This document shows positions 26,672 to 34,912 of a stretch of DNA of 58,280 nucleotides, one piece after another (position 1 is the stretch's first letter; every line of letters starts with the position of its first letter). The notes below the pieces were generated by a model. The model searched no databases, had not been told where the DNA came from, and was given only the letters and a program-made list of their open reading frames with translations. The position numbers and the translations under genes were made by a program. Origin of the DNA: Desulfobacula sp. (lineage in GTDB: Bacteria > Desulfobacterota > Desulfobacteria > Desulfobacterales > Desulfobacteraceae); NCBI RefSeq assembly GCF_030611305.1, contig NZ_JAUWQB010000012.1, positions 1-58,280 of the forward strand, given 5' to 3'.

Positions 26672-27955
26672 ATGTCTAGATCAAAATCAGAAAATCTTTT
26701 TAGAGAAGCCCGGAATTTAATTCCCGGAGGTGTAAATTCCCCGGTAAGAGCCTGTGGTTCTGTGGGAGGACAGCCGGTATTCATAGAAAAGGGAAATAAG
26801 GCCAGGATTTATGATGTTGATGGAAACGAATATATTGATTACGTGCTTTCCTGGGGGCCTTTAATCCTGGGTCACAGACCCCCGAGTGTTATTGAAGCCT
26901 TGAAAAAGGTTCTTGAAACCGGTACCAGTTTCGGGGCACCAACTGAACTTGAAACAGATCTTGCCCGGCTTGTTATTGATATGGTGCCGTCCGTGGAAAA
27001 AATAAGAATGGTAAACTCCGGTACTGAAGCAACCATGACTGCGATTCGTCTTGCCCGCGGATATACCGGCAGAGACATTATTATAAAGTTTGACGGCTGT
27101 TATCATGGACATGCTGATACGCTTCTTGTTGCGGCAGGGTCTGGAGTTGCAACCCTGGGTATCCCAGGGAGCCCCGGTGTGCCCGAGTCTGTTATCTCAA
27201 ATACAATATCCTTAAAATTCAATGATATCGAGGGATTTGTAAAATTTATGGAAGAAAAAGGTGATAGGGTTGCCGGAGTTATTCTTGAACCTGTTGCCGG
27301 TAATATGGGCATGGTACCTCCTGTGGACGGTTTTCTTGAAATATTGCGGGAATATACTTCAAAGTTTGAGGCAGTCTTGATATTTGATGAAGTTATGACA
27401 GGATTCAGGGTGGCAAAAGGATCTGCCCAGGGATTGTTTGGTATCACACCGGATCTATCCTGCTTTGGAAAGGTGATTGGCGGTGGTTTGCCTGTAGGTG
27501 CTTATGGTGGGCGAAAAGAAATTATGGATCATATCGCACCTGTTGGAAGTGTGTATCAGGCAGGGACCCTTTCCGGCAATCCATTGGCAATGGCAGCAGG
27601 GATTGCAACGCTGACAGAGCTTCAAAAAAATGATGTGTATGAAGCACTTGATAATAAGACTGAAAAGCTTATGAATGGGTTGCAGTCTGCCGCAGATGAT
27701 GCAGGAATCAGTTTTCAAACAAATCATATAGGGTCCATGGCGGGATTCTTTTTTACAAGCGAAGATGTTTATAATTTTGATGATGCTAAAAAGTGTGATC
27801 TGGACCGGTTTGCAAAATTTTATAGGATTATGCTTGAAAAAGGTGTTTACCTTGCCCCTTCACAATTTGAAGCCTGCTTTGTTTCTCTGGCACATTCAAA
27901 TGATGATATTGACCAGACAATTATAGCTGCAAGACAAGCAATGGCCGCTCTTTAA
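26672..27955 (+). CDS. hemL: Glutamate-1-semialdehyde 2,1-aminomutase HemL
   Basis: A 427-residue PLP enzyme that makes 5-aminolevulinate from glutamate-1-semialdehyde, the first committed tetrapyrrole precursor. The start [10 protein letters not shown], the PLP-phosphate region [26 protein letters not shown] and the Schiff-base lysine in [17 protein letters not shown] are all clear. GTAAGGAA precedes the ATG. A sulfate reducer needs large amounts of haem and sirohaem, in keeping with the cytochrome genes nearby. mpl follows after 6 nt, so the two are probably co-transcribed. Confidence 0.97.
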   Translation: MSRSKSENLFREARNLIPGGVNSPVRACGSVGGQPVFIEKGNKARIYDVDGNEYIDYVLSWGPLILGHRPPSVIEALKKVLETGTSFGAPTELETDLARLVIDMVPSVEKIRMVNSGTEATMTAIRLARGYTGRDIIIKFDGCYHGHADTLLVAAGSGVATLGIPGSPGVPESVISNTISLKFNDIEGFVKFMEEKGDRVAGVILEPVAGNMGMVPPVDGFLEILREYTSKFEAVLIFDEVMTGFRVAKGSAQGLFGITPDLSCFGKVIGGGLPVGAYGGRKEIMDHIAPVGSVYQAGTLSGNPLAMAAGIATLTELQKNDVYEALDNKTEKLMNGLQSAADDAGISFQTNHIGSMAGFFFTSEDVYNFDDAKKCDLDRFAKFYRIMLEKGVYLAPSQFEACFVSLAHSNDDIDQTIIAARQAMAAL

Positions 27956-27961
27956 AGTATA

Positions 27962-29347
27962 ATGATAAAAACGATACATTTAATTGCTTCCTGCGGGACC
28001 GGGATGGGAACTCTTGCCTGCATTCTTAAGGAGATGGGGTATACAGTATCCGGTTCTGATCGGAATATCTATCCGCCCATGAGTGATTTTTTGAATGAAA
28101 AGGGGATCAGGCTCTTTGCAGGATATGATCCTTCAAATTTAGATCATGAACCTGATCTTGTGATTATCGGCAATGCTGTAACAAAGCTGAATGTTGAAGC
28201 CAAGGCAGTATTGCAAAGGGGTATTCCATATTTATCAATGCCCCAGGCAGTGAATAAATTTATTGCAAAAGACAAGAAGATTATCCTGGTTACAGGAACC
28301 CATGGGAAAACAACCACCTCTTCCATCATGGCCCATATCCTGTATACGGCAGGGATGAACCCGTCTTTTATGATCGGTGGTATTTTAAAGGATTTTAATT
28401 CAAGTTTCAGAATAGGAAACGGCGAATATATGGTGATTGAAGGGGATGAATATGATACGGCCTTTTTTGATAAAGGACCGAAGTTTATGCATTATGACCC
28501 TGAAATTACCATCATGACGGGGATTGAATTTGATCATGCAGATATTTTCACCGGTATTGATCATATCAAGACTATTTTTTCAACTTTTGTGAAGAAAATA
28601 GAAAAAGGCGGTCATATCATAGCTTTTAATGATAATGACAATTTAAAAGAGATTCTTGCCTCTTGTGTTGCATCTATTGAGACATATGGCGAACAGGCCC
28701 AATGGTCATTTTCAAACCACATGCAGCAAAATTCAAAAACTTTTTTTGATGTTCAAGGTCCCAATAAAGCAGTTTCAATTGAAACAGATCTGCAAGGTCG
28801 GCATAACCTTTATAATTGCCTTGCCTGCATTGCTGCGGCCAATAGAATAGGCATTAGCGACAAATATGTATATACTGCTTTAAAAACTTTTTCCGGTATA
28901 AAAAAACGACAGGAGATTCGTGGTATAAAAAATGGGATCACTGTAATGGATGATTTTGCCCATCATCCGACAGCGGTCAGAGAGACGATTAAAGCGGTAA
29001 AACCCTTTTATAAAGATGGCAGGGTAATCGCTGTTTTTGAGCCCAGAACCAACACAAGCATGAGAAATATTTTTCAGGACACATATCCTGATTCTTTTCT
29101 GGATGCGGACATGGTGTGTATCTGTGAGCCCGGAATCAAAAAAAATATACCCCCAAAAGATAAATTTTCCACCAGACAACTTGTGGCTGACATTGAAAAA
29201 AAGGGAATTGATGCATATTATTTTAAAAACTGTGATGCGGTTATCGGTTTTCTGGTATCGAAATTAAGACCGGAAGATCTTGTTTTAATAATGTCAAACG
29301 GAGGATTTGATAATATCCACATAAAATTACTTGAGAAAATTGAATGA
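27962..29347 (+). CDS. mpl: UDP-N-acetylmuramate:L-alanyl-gamma-D-glutamyl-meso-diaminopimelate ligase (Mpl)
   Basis: A 461-residue Mur-ligase-family protein. Mpl reattaches recycled murein tripeptide to UDP-MurNAc. The ATP loop is VTGTHGKTTTSS, the N-terminal UMAG-binding part begins IHLIASCGTGMGTLA, and DEYDTAFFDKGPKF and DDFAHHPTAV are typical of Mpl rather than MurC. It follows hemL by 6 nt and its stop overlaps the ATG of the small membrane protein (ATGA). The pairing with hemL has no evident functional logic. Confidence 0.92.
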   Translation: MIKTIHLIASCGTGMGTLACILKEMGYTVSGSDRNIYPPMSDFLNEKGIRLFAGYDPSNLDHEPDLVIIGNAVTKLNVEAKAVLQRGIPYLSMPQAVNKFIAKDKKIILVTGTHGKTTTSSIMAHILYTAGMNPSFMIGGILKDFNSSFRIGNGEYMVIEGDEYDTAFFDKGPKFMHYDPEITIMTGIEFDHADIFTGIDHIKTIFSTFVKKIEKGGHIIAFNDNDNLKEILASCVASIETYGEQAQWSFSNHMQQNSKTFFDVQGPNKAVSIETDLQGRHNLYNCLACIAAANRIGISDKYVYTALKTFSGIKKRQEIRGIKNGITVMDDFAHHPTAVRETIKAVKPFYKDGRVIAVFEPRTNTSMRNIFQDTYPDSFLDADMVCICEPGIKKNIPPKDKFSTRQLVADIEKKGIDAYYFKNCDAVIGFLVSKLRPEDLVLIMSNGGFDNIHIKLLEKIE

Positions 29348-29538
29348 AAAAAAAACTAATCCTTCGCATTATCGGAATAGGTGTTTTTCATATTGTTTTG
29401 TATTTATATGTTGTTCCCTTTGTGATTTATCCAAAGTTTGGCAAAAATGGATTTGAATTTACTATTGCTGTTGCCATTATTATTTCCATAGCTGTCCTGG
29501 GAACAATTTTATTAGAAAGAAAAAATAAAAGGAGATAA
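29344..29538 (+). CDS. Small membrane protein, two transmembrane helices
   Basis: A 64-residue protein with hydrophobic helices at about 7-28 and 38-57 and a basic tail (ERKNKRR). It starts within the mpl stop (ATGA overlap) and is followed by the hemerythrin gene after 2 nt, so it is translated as part of this operon. I do not recognise the family. Confidence 0.65.
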   Translation: MKKKLILRIIGIGVFHIVLYLYVVPFVIYPKFGKNGFEFTIAVAIIISIAVLGTILLERKNKRR

Positions 29539-29540
29539 AA

Positions 29541-29978
29541 ATGAATACTATTGAGAAAATGGAATGGGACCCCAAATATAGTGTCGATATTGAAGAAATA
29601 GATGCCCACCAGAAAAAAATGTTTGAGTTGTTCAACCAATTGATTGACATCGAGAAATCGGAAACAGAGACCAAAACGTGTATGAATAAGATTGCCGAGA
29701 TAAACGAACACAGTAAATTGTATTTCAGCACAGAAGAAAAATACTTGAAAAAAAATGGATATCCTGATTTTGATATCCATGCAAGGGCCCACCGTCAATT
29801 TATTAAAAGTTTTATCGGTTTGCGACGCGAGATCTTGGGAGACATAGAAAATTTAACCGATGATGTGATAATGGAATTAAGAGATTGGATGATAAATCAC
29901 ATACTTACCTTAGATGCTTTCTATATTCCGTACTTAAGGATTAAGAAATATATAGAAAAACCAAAACAGAAAAATTAA
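29541..29978 (+). CDS. Bacteriohemerythrin with altered iron-2 histidines
   Basis: A 145-residue hemerythrin-fold protein. Iron-1 ligands are present with the right spacing (E65, H80, H84, H120, D125, in STEEKYL, HARAH and NHILTLD). The His normally four residues before the bridging Glu is Tyr (Y61 in KLYFSTEE), and the usual IDxQH motif reads IDAHQ, so the first His is shifted by one (H23). Oxygen binding at a normal di-iron site is therefore in doubt. AAAGGAG precedes its ATG. Bacteriohemerythrins bind oxygen or store iron; this one may have a mono-iron or changed site. Confidence 0.85.
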   Translation: MNTIEKMEWDPKYSVDIEEIDAHQKKMFELFNQLIDIEKSETETKTCMNKIAEINEHSKLYFSTEEKYLKKNGYPDFDIHARAHRQFIKSFIGLRREILGDIENLTDDVIMELRDWMINHILTLDAFYIPYLRIKKYIEKPKQKN

Positions 29979-29985
29979 ATAGAGT

Positions 29986-31686
29986 ATGAGTCAATATACC
30001 GAATTTAATCTTGACAACTTATTTGAGCAACATTTTTTTTCAAATCTGGATTATTTTTTTGCCAGATCAATGGCCAAAGCCTTTGATGAAAAGGAACCCA
30101 TTGTTTTGGTATCCTGCGCACTTGTTTCAAAAGCATTGTTTGAAGGCCATATTTGTCTTGATCTCAAAGGAATGTCCGGAATAGTCAGGTCTGTATCAGA
30201 AATTCGTGATGATCGGATTAAATTTCCTGATTTAGATACCTGGATAAAGGCATTGCAAAATTCTTTAATGATTTCAGACAATATCCAAACCCCTCTGGTT
30301 TTGGATTCCGATCACAAGCTTTATTTTTCAAAACATTATGATTTTCAAAACCGATTGACCAAACATATCGCCCAAAGGGTTTCGTTAAAACCTTTGGAGA
30401 TGGATGAAGCAGCGATTGATGAGATGCTTGAAGCATATTTCACCAAGATCGACAACCATGTCATGCGTCAAAAAAACGGAGTGAGAAATGCATTATTCAA
30501 TCATTTTACGATTATTTCAGGCGGGCCCGGGACCGGAAAAACATATATCACGATAGTTATAAAAAAAATGTTTATTGCATATGCAACAAAGCACGGATTG
30601 CCTGAGCCGAAAATTATTTGTGTGGCACCGACAGGAAAGGCTGCCTCTAAAATGGAGACGGGGAGTACCATCCATTCTATTTTAAAGCCGTTAAATAACA
30701 GTATCGGATTCTATTATAATAAAAATAACCCGTTACAAATTGATGTGATCATTATTGATGAAGCTTCGATGATTGATGTTTTATTATTTACCCGGCTTTT
30801 GGAAGCCGTTCCAATGGAAGCAAAAGTGATTATTTTAGGAGATAAGCAACAATTGTCATCCATACAGGCAGGATCGGTATTTAGTGATATCTGCAGTGTG
30901 AAAGGATTATCCCCTAATATATTTCTTCTTGAATATAATTTTAGATCAAAAGGAAAAACCGGAATTGAAAATTTGTCAAAAGCAATTACCGGGAATGATG
31001 CGCAAGGTCTTGAGGAGTTATTGACATCTGGCCGGTATCCGGATGTCGTGTTTGAAAGCCTTAAGGCTAACGTTCCGGTTGCCAGCGCTGTTAATAAGTA
31101 TATTTTAGAGGGGTATAAACCATTTGTCACTTCAGGCACGGTTGAAGCCGCATTAAATGAACTGGATGATTTTAAAATATTATGTGCTCATAATTCCGGA
31201 GAATACGGAACATTACAAGTTAATCATGTATGTGAAAATATTTTGCGGTCAAACAATAATTTTGATATACAGGAAAAACTTTTTAAAAAGATAATCATGG
31301 TGAATACCAATGATTATAAAAAAGGTTTATTTAATGGAGATACCGGCATTGCTTTTGAAAAAAATGGAAAAGTTAATGTTTTTTTTAAGACTCTGGATAA
31401 CACTGTAAAACAATATCGTGCTTCAGATCTTCCCGGGCATGATGCTGCGTTTGCAATAACGATCCACAAAAGCCAGGGGTCTGAGTTTAAAACGGTTTTA
31501 ATTATAGTTCCTGATAAACTTTCTCCTGTCATTACACGCCAGTTGTTGTATACGGGAGTGACAAGGGCAAAAACAAAAATAATTATTATTGGGAACATAG
31601 ATATTATTAAAAAGGCCATAAACCTGTCTGTCAAAAGAAACTCAGGTTTACCCATGTGCTTGGAAAAGGCAATTAGAGTCGATTAA
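29986..31686 (+). CDS. recD: RecD-like exodeoxyribonuclease V alpha subunit helicase
   Basis: A 566-residue superfamily 1B helicase of RecBCD-type RecD length (608 in E. coli). Walker A is SGGPGTGKTY, Walker B IIIDEASMID, later motifs are NFRSKGKTG, ITIHKSQGSEF and YTGVTRAKT. The N-terminal domain (NLDYFFARSMAKAF, LVSKALFEGH) matches RecD rather than the helix-hairpin-helix domain of RecD2. In RecBCD it drives the 5'-3' strand. recB and recC are not in this window and the gene instead follows a hemerythrin gene by 7 nt. The Shine-Dalgarno site is weak (AGAGT). Confidence 0.82.
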   Translation: MSQYTEFNLDNLFEQHFFSNLDYFFARSMAKAFDEKEPIVLVSCALVSKALFEGHICLDLKGMSGIVRSVSEIRDDRIKFPDLDTWIKALQNSLMISDNIQTPLVLDSDHKLYFSKHYDFQNRLTKHIAQRVSLKPLEMDEAAIDEMLEAYFTKIDNHVMRQKNGVRNALFNHFTIISGGPGTGKTYITIVIKKMFIAYATKHGLPEPKIICVAPTGKAASKMETGSTIHSILKPLNNSIGFYYNKNNPLQIDVIIIDEASMIDVLLFTRLLEAVPMEAKVIILGDKQQLSSIQAGSVFSDICSVKGLSPNIFLLEYNFRSKGKTGIENLSKAITGNDAQGLEELLTSGRYPDVVFESLKANVPVASAVNKYILEGYKPFVTSGTVEAALNELDDFKILCAHNSGEYGTLQVNHVCENILRSNNNFDIQEKLFKKIIMVNTNDYKKGLFNGDTGIAFEKNGKVNVFFKTLDNTVKQYRASDLPGHDAAFAITIHKSQGSEFKTVLIIVPDKLSPVITRQLLYTGVTRAKTKIIIIGNIDIIKKAINLSVKRNSGLPMCLEKAIRVD

Positions 31687-31784
31687 ATCTGACAAACATT
31701 TGAACCATTAGATTGAAATTAAAAACCTCAATGGCTCCTTATCCTGTCAGGAAAAATAAATAAATAAAAAAGAAAGATGATGTT

Positions 31785-33146
31785 TTGAAAAAAAATCAAA
31801 CAATTCCTGAAAAAATCTGGCAATTTTTCTGTTCTGTAAAGCTGACGGTTTATACACTTGTGCTTCTTGCGACCACTTCAATCATCGGCACTGTTATTCT
31901 CCAGAATGGAACCCAGCAAGACTACGTAAGGCTTTATGGTGAAGCTTTTTATAATTTGATCAAGGTGTTCAATATTGATGATATGTACCATGCCTGGTGG
32001 TTCTTATTATTAATCGTCATTCTATGCATTAATATAGTTGTATGTTCAATTGAGCGTCTTTCTGTTACCTGGAAAATTATTTTCCCAAAGCAGCTTAAGT
32101 TTAACCCTGAAAGGTTCAGAAAATTAAAAAATCTTGAAACATTTACAGTCGATAAAACTTCCGAATCTTTATCCAGTGAATATGAAACCTTTTTATCCAA
32201 AACTGTTGGGGCGGTAATAAAAGAGGAAACTGAATCAGGCACAGTCATGTATGCGGAAAAAGGAAGATGGACAAGAATTGGCGTATATGTGATCCATTCC
32301 AGTATTATTTTGCTTATAATCGGTGCATTGATCGGCGCTGTTTTCGGTTTTAAGGCCACCCTGCAGCTGGATGAGGGTGAAACATCGGATGTTGCTTTTA
32401 TTTACAAAAAAAGAATACCGGTAAACATTGGTTTTTCCATAAAATGTAATGATTTTGATGTGAAATTTTATGATACCGGCGCACCTGAAGAATTCAGATC
32501 AAATCTTACGATTATTGAGAATGGTAAAGAAAGTTTTACCAAAGATATTCGTGTCAATCATCCGCTCAGATACAAAGGGATCAATATTTTTCAGTCCTCC
32601 TACGGTACAGCCAGGCCGGACAGTGTTGTTCTTGATATTATCATGCAGCCTGATAAGGATGTAACAACAAAAACCATTAAAATAGGACAAGAAATTCAAT
32701 TACCGGAAAATCAGGGCTTATTTAAGCTTGAAGGTTTTTTGCCGCATTTTGATTTCAGGGGTAATGACCTTGGGGAGGCGTTTGTTGGAAGGATTACCCA
32801 AAAGGATGGCAACAGTTTTCAAATTGCTCTTCCAATAAAATTTCCAACCTTTGATAAAATGAGAAAGGGAACATTTGCCTTTGTGGTCAAAGAATTTGAA
32901 CGAAAACATTATACCGGTCTTCAGATCACCAAAGATCCCGGGATATGGTATGTTTATTCAGGATTTATCTTAATGATCATCGGATGCTGGGTCACCTTTT
33001 TTATGTCTCACCAGTCCTATTTTATTGAAATTAAAAAAAATAAAACCAATAATTCAGAAATCAGTATTTCAGGAAGAGCCAACCGAAACAGCCAGGGAAT
33101 GAAACTTAAAATTCAAAAAATTGTAACAAAATTAAAGGATAAATGA
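31785..33146 (+). CDS. resB: ResB-like cytochrome c biogenesis protein
   Basis: A 453-residue membrane protein of the ResB/Ccs1 family, half of the System II haem-delivery machine for c-type cytochromes. Helices lie near residues 18-36, 65-85, 165-190 and 385-405, with a large periplasmic domain between the last two. Family marks are VLLATTSIIGTVILQNG and VRVNHPLRYKGINIFQSSYG-type sequence near 270. It starts with TTG (31785); no ATG fits. Its stop overlaps the ATG of ccsA. The position upstream of qrcA, a multihaem cytochrome, makes functional sense. Confidence 0.9.
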   Translation: MKKNQTIPEKIWQFFCSVKLTVYTLVLLATTSIIGTVILQNGTQQDYVRLYGEAFYNLIKVFNIDDMYHAWWFLLLIVILCINIVVCSIERLSVTWKIIFPKQLKFNPERFRKLKNLETFTVDKTSESLSSEYETFLSKTVGAVIKEETESGTVMYAEKGRWTRIGVYVIHSSIILLIIGALIGAVFGFKATLQLDEGETSDVAFIYKKRIPVNIGFSIKCNDFDVKFYDTGAPEEFRSNLTIIENGKESFTKDIRVNHPLRYKGINIFQSSYGTARPDSVVLDIIMQPDKDVTTKTIKIGQEIQLPENQGLFKLEGFLPHFDFRGNDLGEAFVGRITQKDGNSFQIALPIKFPTFDKMRKGTFAFVVKEFERKHYTGLQITKDPGIWYVYSGFILMIIGCWVTFFMSHQSYFIEIKKNKTNNSEISISGRANRNSQGMKLKIQKIVTKLKDK

Positions 33147-33985
33147 TTCTTATGAACAGTTCTTTAGCATTATCTTCGGCAACGTTTATTTATGCACTGG
33201 CTTCGGTTTTTTATATCGGATCGTTTACCTTTAAAAAGCAGGTCCTTGCAAAAGCAGGGTTTATTGTTCTTGTCATAGGATTTTTAGATAATACCCTTGG
33301 CATCATTTTAAGATGGATTGAATCCTACCAGATGGGGTACGGGCACGCACCCTTTGCCAATATGTATGAATCTTTGGTATTTTTTTCCTGGACGGTTGCC
33401 ATCCTTTATATTTTTGTTGAACTCAAATACAAAGAAAGCATTATAGGCGTGTTTGCATCCCCTTTGATCTTTCTTGCCATTGCATATGCTTCCCTTTCTC
33501 CTGATATCAGCAGTAAAATAAGTCCTTTAATCCCTGCACTGAAAAGCAATTGGCTCATTGCCCATGTCATCACCTGTTTTTTAGGGTATTCCGGCTTTGC
33601 CCTGGCATTCGGGTTCAGTATCATATATTTTGTAAAGCCAAAAGATCCTGACGCCACATCTATATTTGCAAAGCTGCCTTCAGAAGAACTCATCGATGAA
33701 TTGACTTATCAGATGGTGGTTTTCGGATTCCTTTTCCTCACCATTGGCATTATTACCGGCGCGGTCTGGGCCAATTCGGCCTGGGGCAAGTACTGGAGCT
33801 GGGACCCTAAAGAAACCTGGTCTCTCATTACATGGTTTGTTTATGCCATTTTCATGCATTTAAGAATGATGAAGGGCTGGCATGGAAGGAACCTTGCCTG
33901 GGTATCCATTATCGGTTTTATTGCTGTCATGTTTACTTATTTCGGGGTAAACTATGTGCTCAGCGGACTTCACAGTTACGGTTAA
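33143..33985 (+). CDS. ccsA: CcsA/CcsB-type cytochrome c biogenesis protein
   Basis: A 280-residue polytopic protein (about eight helices) with the tryptophan-rich haem-handling motif WGKYWSWDPKETWSL near 205. Histidines in TWFVYAIFMHLRM and in the CcsA-type GHAPFANMYES region are in the expected places. It makes the System II complex with ResB, whose stop it overlaps by 4 nt (ATGA). A second in-frame ATG at 33152 is also possible because the Shine-Dalgarno site AAAGGA is very close to the first. Confidence 0.92.
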   Translation: MILMNSSLALSSATFIYALASVFYIGSFTFKKQVLAKAGFIVLVIGFLDNTLGIILRWIESYQMGYGHAPFANMYESLVFFSWTVAILYIFVELKYKESIIGVFASPLIFLAIAYASLSPDISSKISPLIPALKSNWLIAHVITCFLGYSGFALAFGFSIIYFVKPKDPDATSIFAKLPSEELIDELTYQMVVFGFLFLTIGIITGAVWANSAWGKYWSWDPKETWSLITWFVYAIFMHLRMMKGWHGRNLAWVSIIGFIAVMFTYFGVNYVLSGLHSYG

Positions 33986-34023
33986 CCATAACCGGCCATC
34001 ATTATGTATTATCTTAATTTGTC

Positions 34024-34052
34024 TTGACAAGAAAACAAGATATTAATATAGA
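34024..34052 (+). promoter_or_regulatory. Sigma-70 promoter of the qrc operon
   Basis: TTGACA and TATAGA are separated by 17 nt, the ideal distance. They lie about 140 nt upstream of qrcA, in the only sizeable gap between ccsA and qrcD. The leader is long and may hold further control sites. Confidence 0.65.
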
Positions 34053-34194
34053 TTAACGCTAATTATGGACGTTATTGCAAGACGGTTTAAGATTACTGTC
34101 TGCAAAGGAAATAGTTCAGGTTATAACCTATATAGGTTTCTCCCTGGACAAAATGGTTAAAGTATCATCAACATTTTAAATTGATGGAGTTTTC

Positions 34195-34866
34195 ATGAGC
34201 GAAATAGAAAACAAAACTGAAAATGGTTCCACGGAGAGTGCAGGGGAAGGCACAACCGGTGATACAAAAGATGACAAGGGTTTAGGGCTCGGTGTCATTT
34301 TTTTTATTGTTGCATTTGTTGTATGCTTCTTATCCGGTACGCTGCTGTTTCCCAAATTGCTCTATTCAAAAAAAGAGCAGCCTTTTAACTTTGATCACGC
34401 GCTTCATGTCGATGAAGCAGGTGATTGCGATTCATGCCATTCTTTCCGGGAGGACGGTAGTTTTACCGGAATACCCAAGCTTGATACATGTCTGGACTGT
34501 CATTCCGAAGAAGCTTTGGGTGAGACAGAAGATGAAGCCGTGTTTGTAGAAGAGTATGTATTAGAAGAAAAAGAAGTCCCCTGGTATGTCTATTCAAGAC
34601 AACCGGATTGTGTCTTTTTCTCCCATGCTGCACACACCCAGACTGCTGGTATGGATTGTGTAACATGTCATGGTCATATCGGAGAATCCACTTCTTTAAA
34701 ACCCTACGAAGAGAACAGGATTACAGGTTACAGTCGTGATATCTGGGGTAAAAACATTTTTGGGATTAAGAAAAATTCCTGGGATCGTATGAAGATGGAT
34801 GACTGCGCAGAGTGTCACAAAGAGGAAACAGGCCACAAGGGTTATTGTTTCCAGTGCCACAAATAA
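34195..34866 (+). CDS. qrcA: QrcA multihaem cytochrome c subunit
   Basis: A 223-residue protein with one N-terminal membrane anchor (about 33-55) and five CxxCH haem sites: CDSCH, CLDCH, CVTCH, CAECH and CFQCH. Qrc moves electrons from periplasmic cytochrome c3, reduced by hydrogenases or formate dehydrogenases, to menaquinone; QrcA is the entry point. As I recall, the described Desulfovibrio protein has six haems, and I see only five ordinary sites here. The polar N-terminus before the anchor is cytoplasmic. Followed by qrcB after 46 nt. Confidence 0.92.
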   Translation: MSEIENKTENGSTESAGEGTTGDTKDDKGLGLGVIFFIVAFVVCFLSGTLLFPKLLYSKKEQPFNFDHALHVDEAGDCDSCHSFREDGSFTGIPKLDTCLDCHSEEALGETEDEAVFVEEYVLEEKEVPWYVYSRQPDCVFFSHAAHTQTAGMDCVTCHGHIGESTSLKPYEENRITGYSRDIWGKNIFGIKKNSWDRMKMDDCAECHKEETGHKGYCFQCHK

Positions 34867-34912
34867 GAAACCTAAAACACAAGAATTCAAAAACTTTATA
34901 GAGGAATTATTT

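Noticed and set aside
34799-34912. N-terminal extension of qrcB overlapping qrcA
   Set aside because: The Tat signal and GAGG site place the start at 34913; the extension is qrcA coding sequence out of frame.
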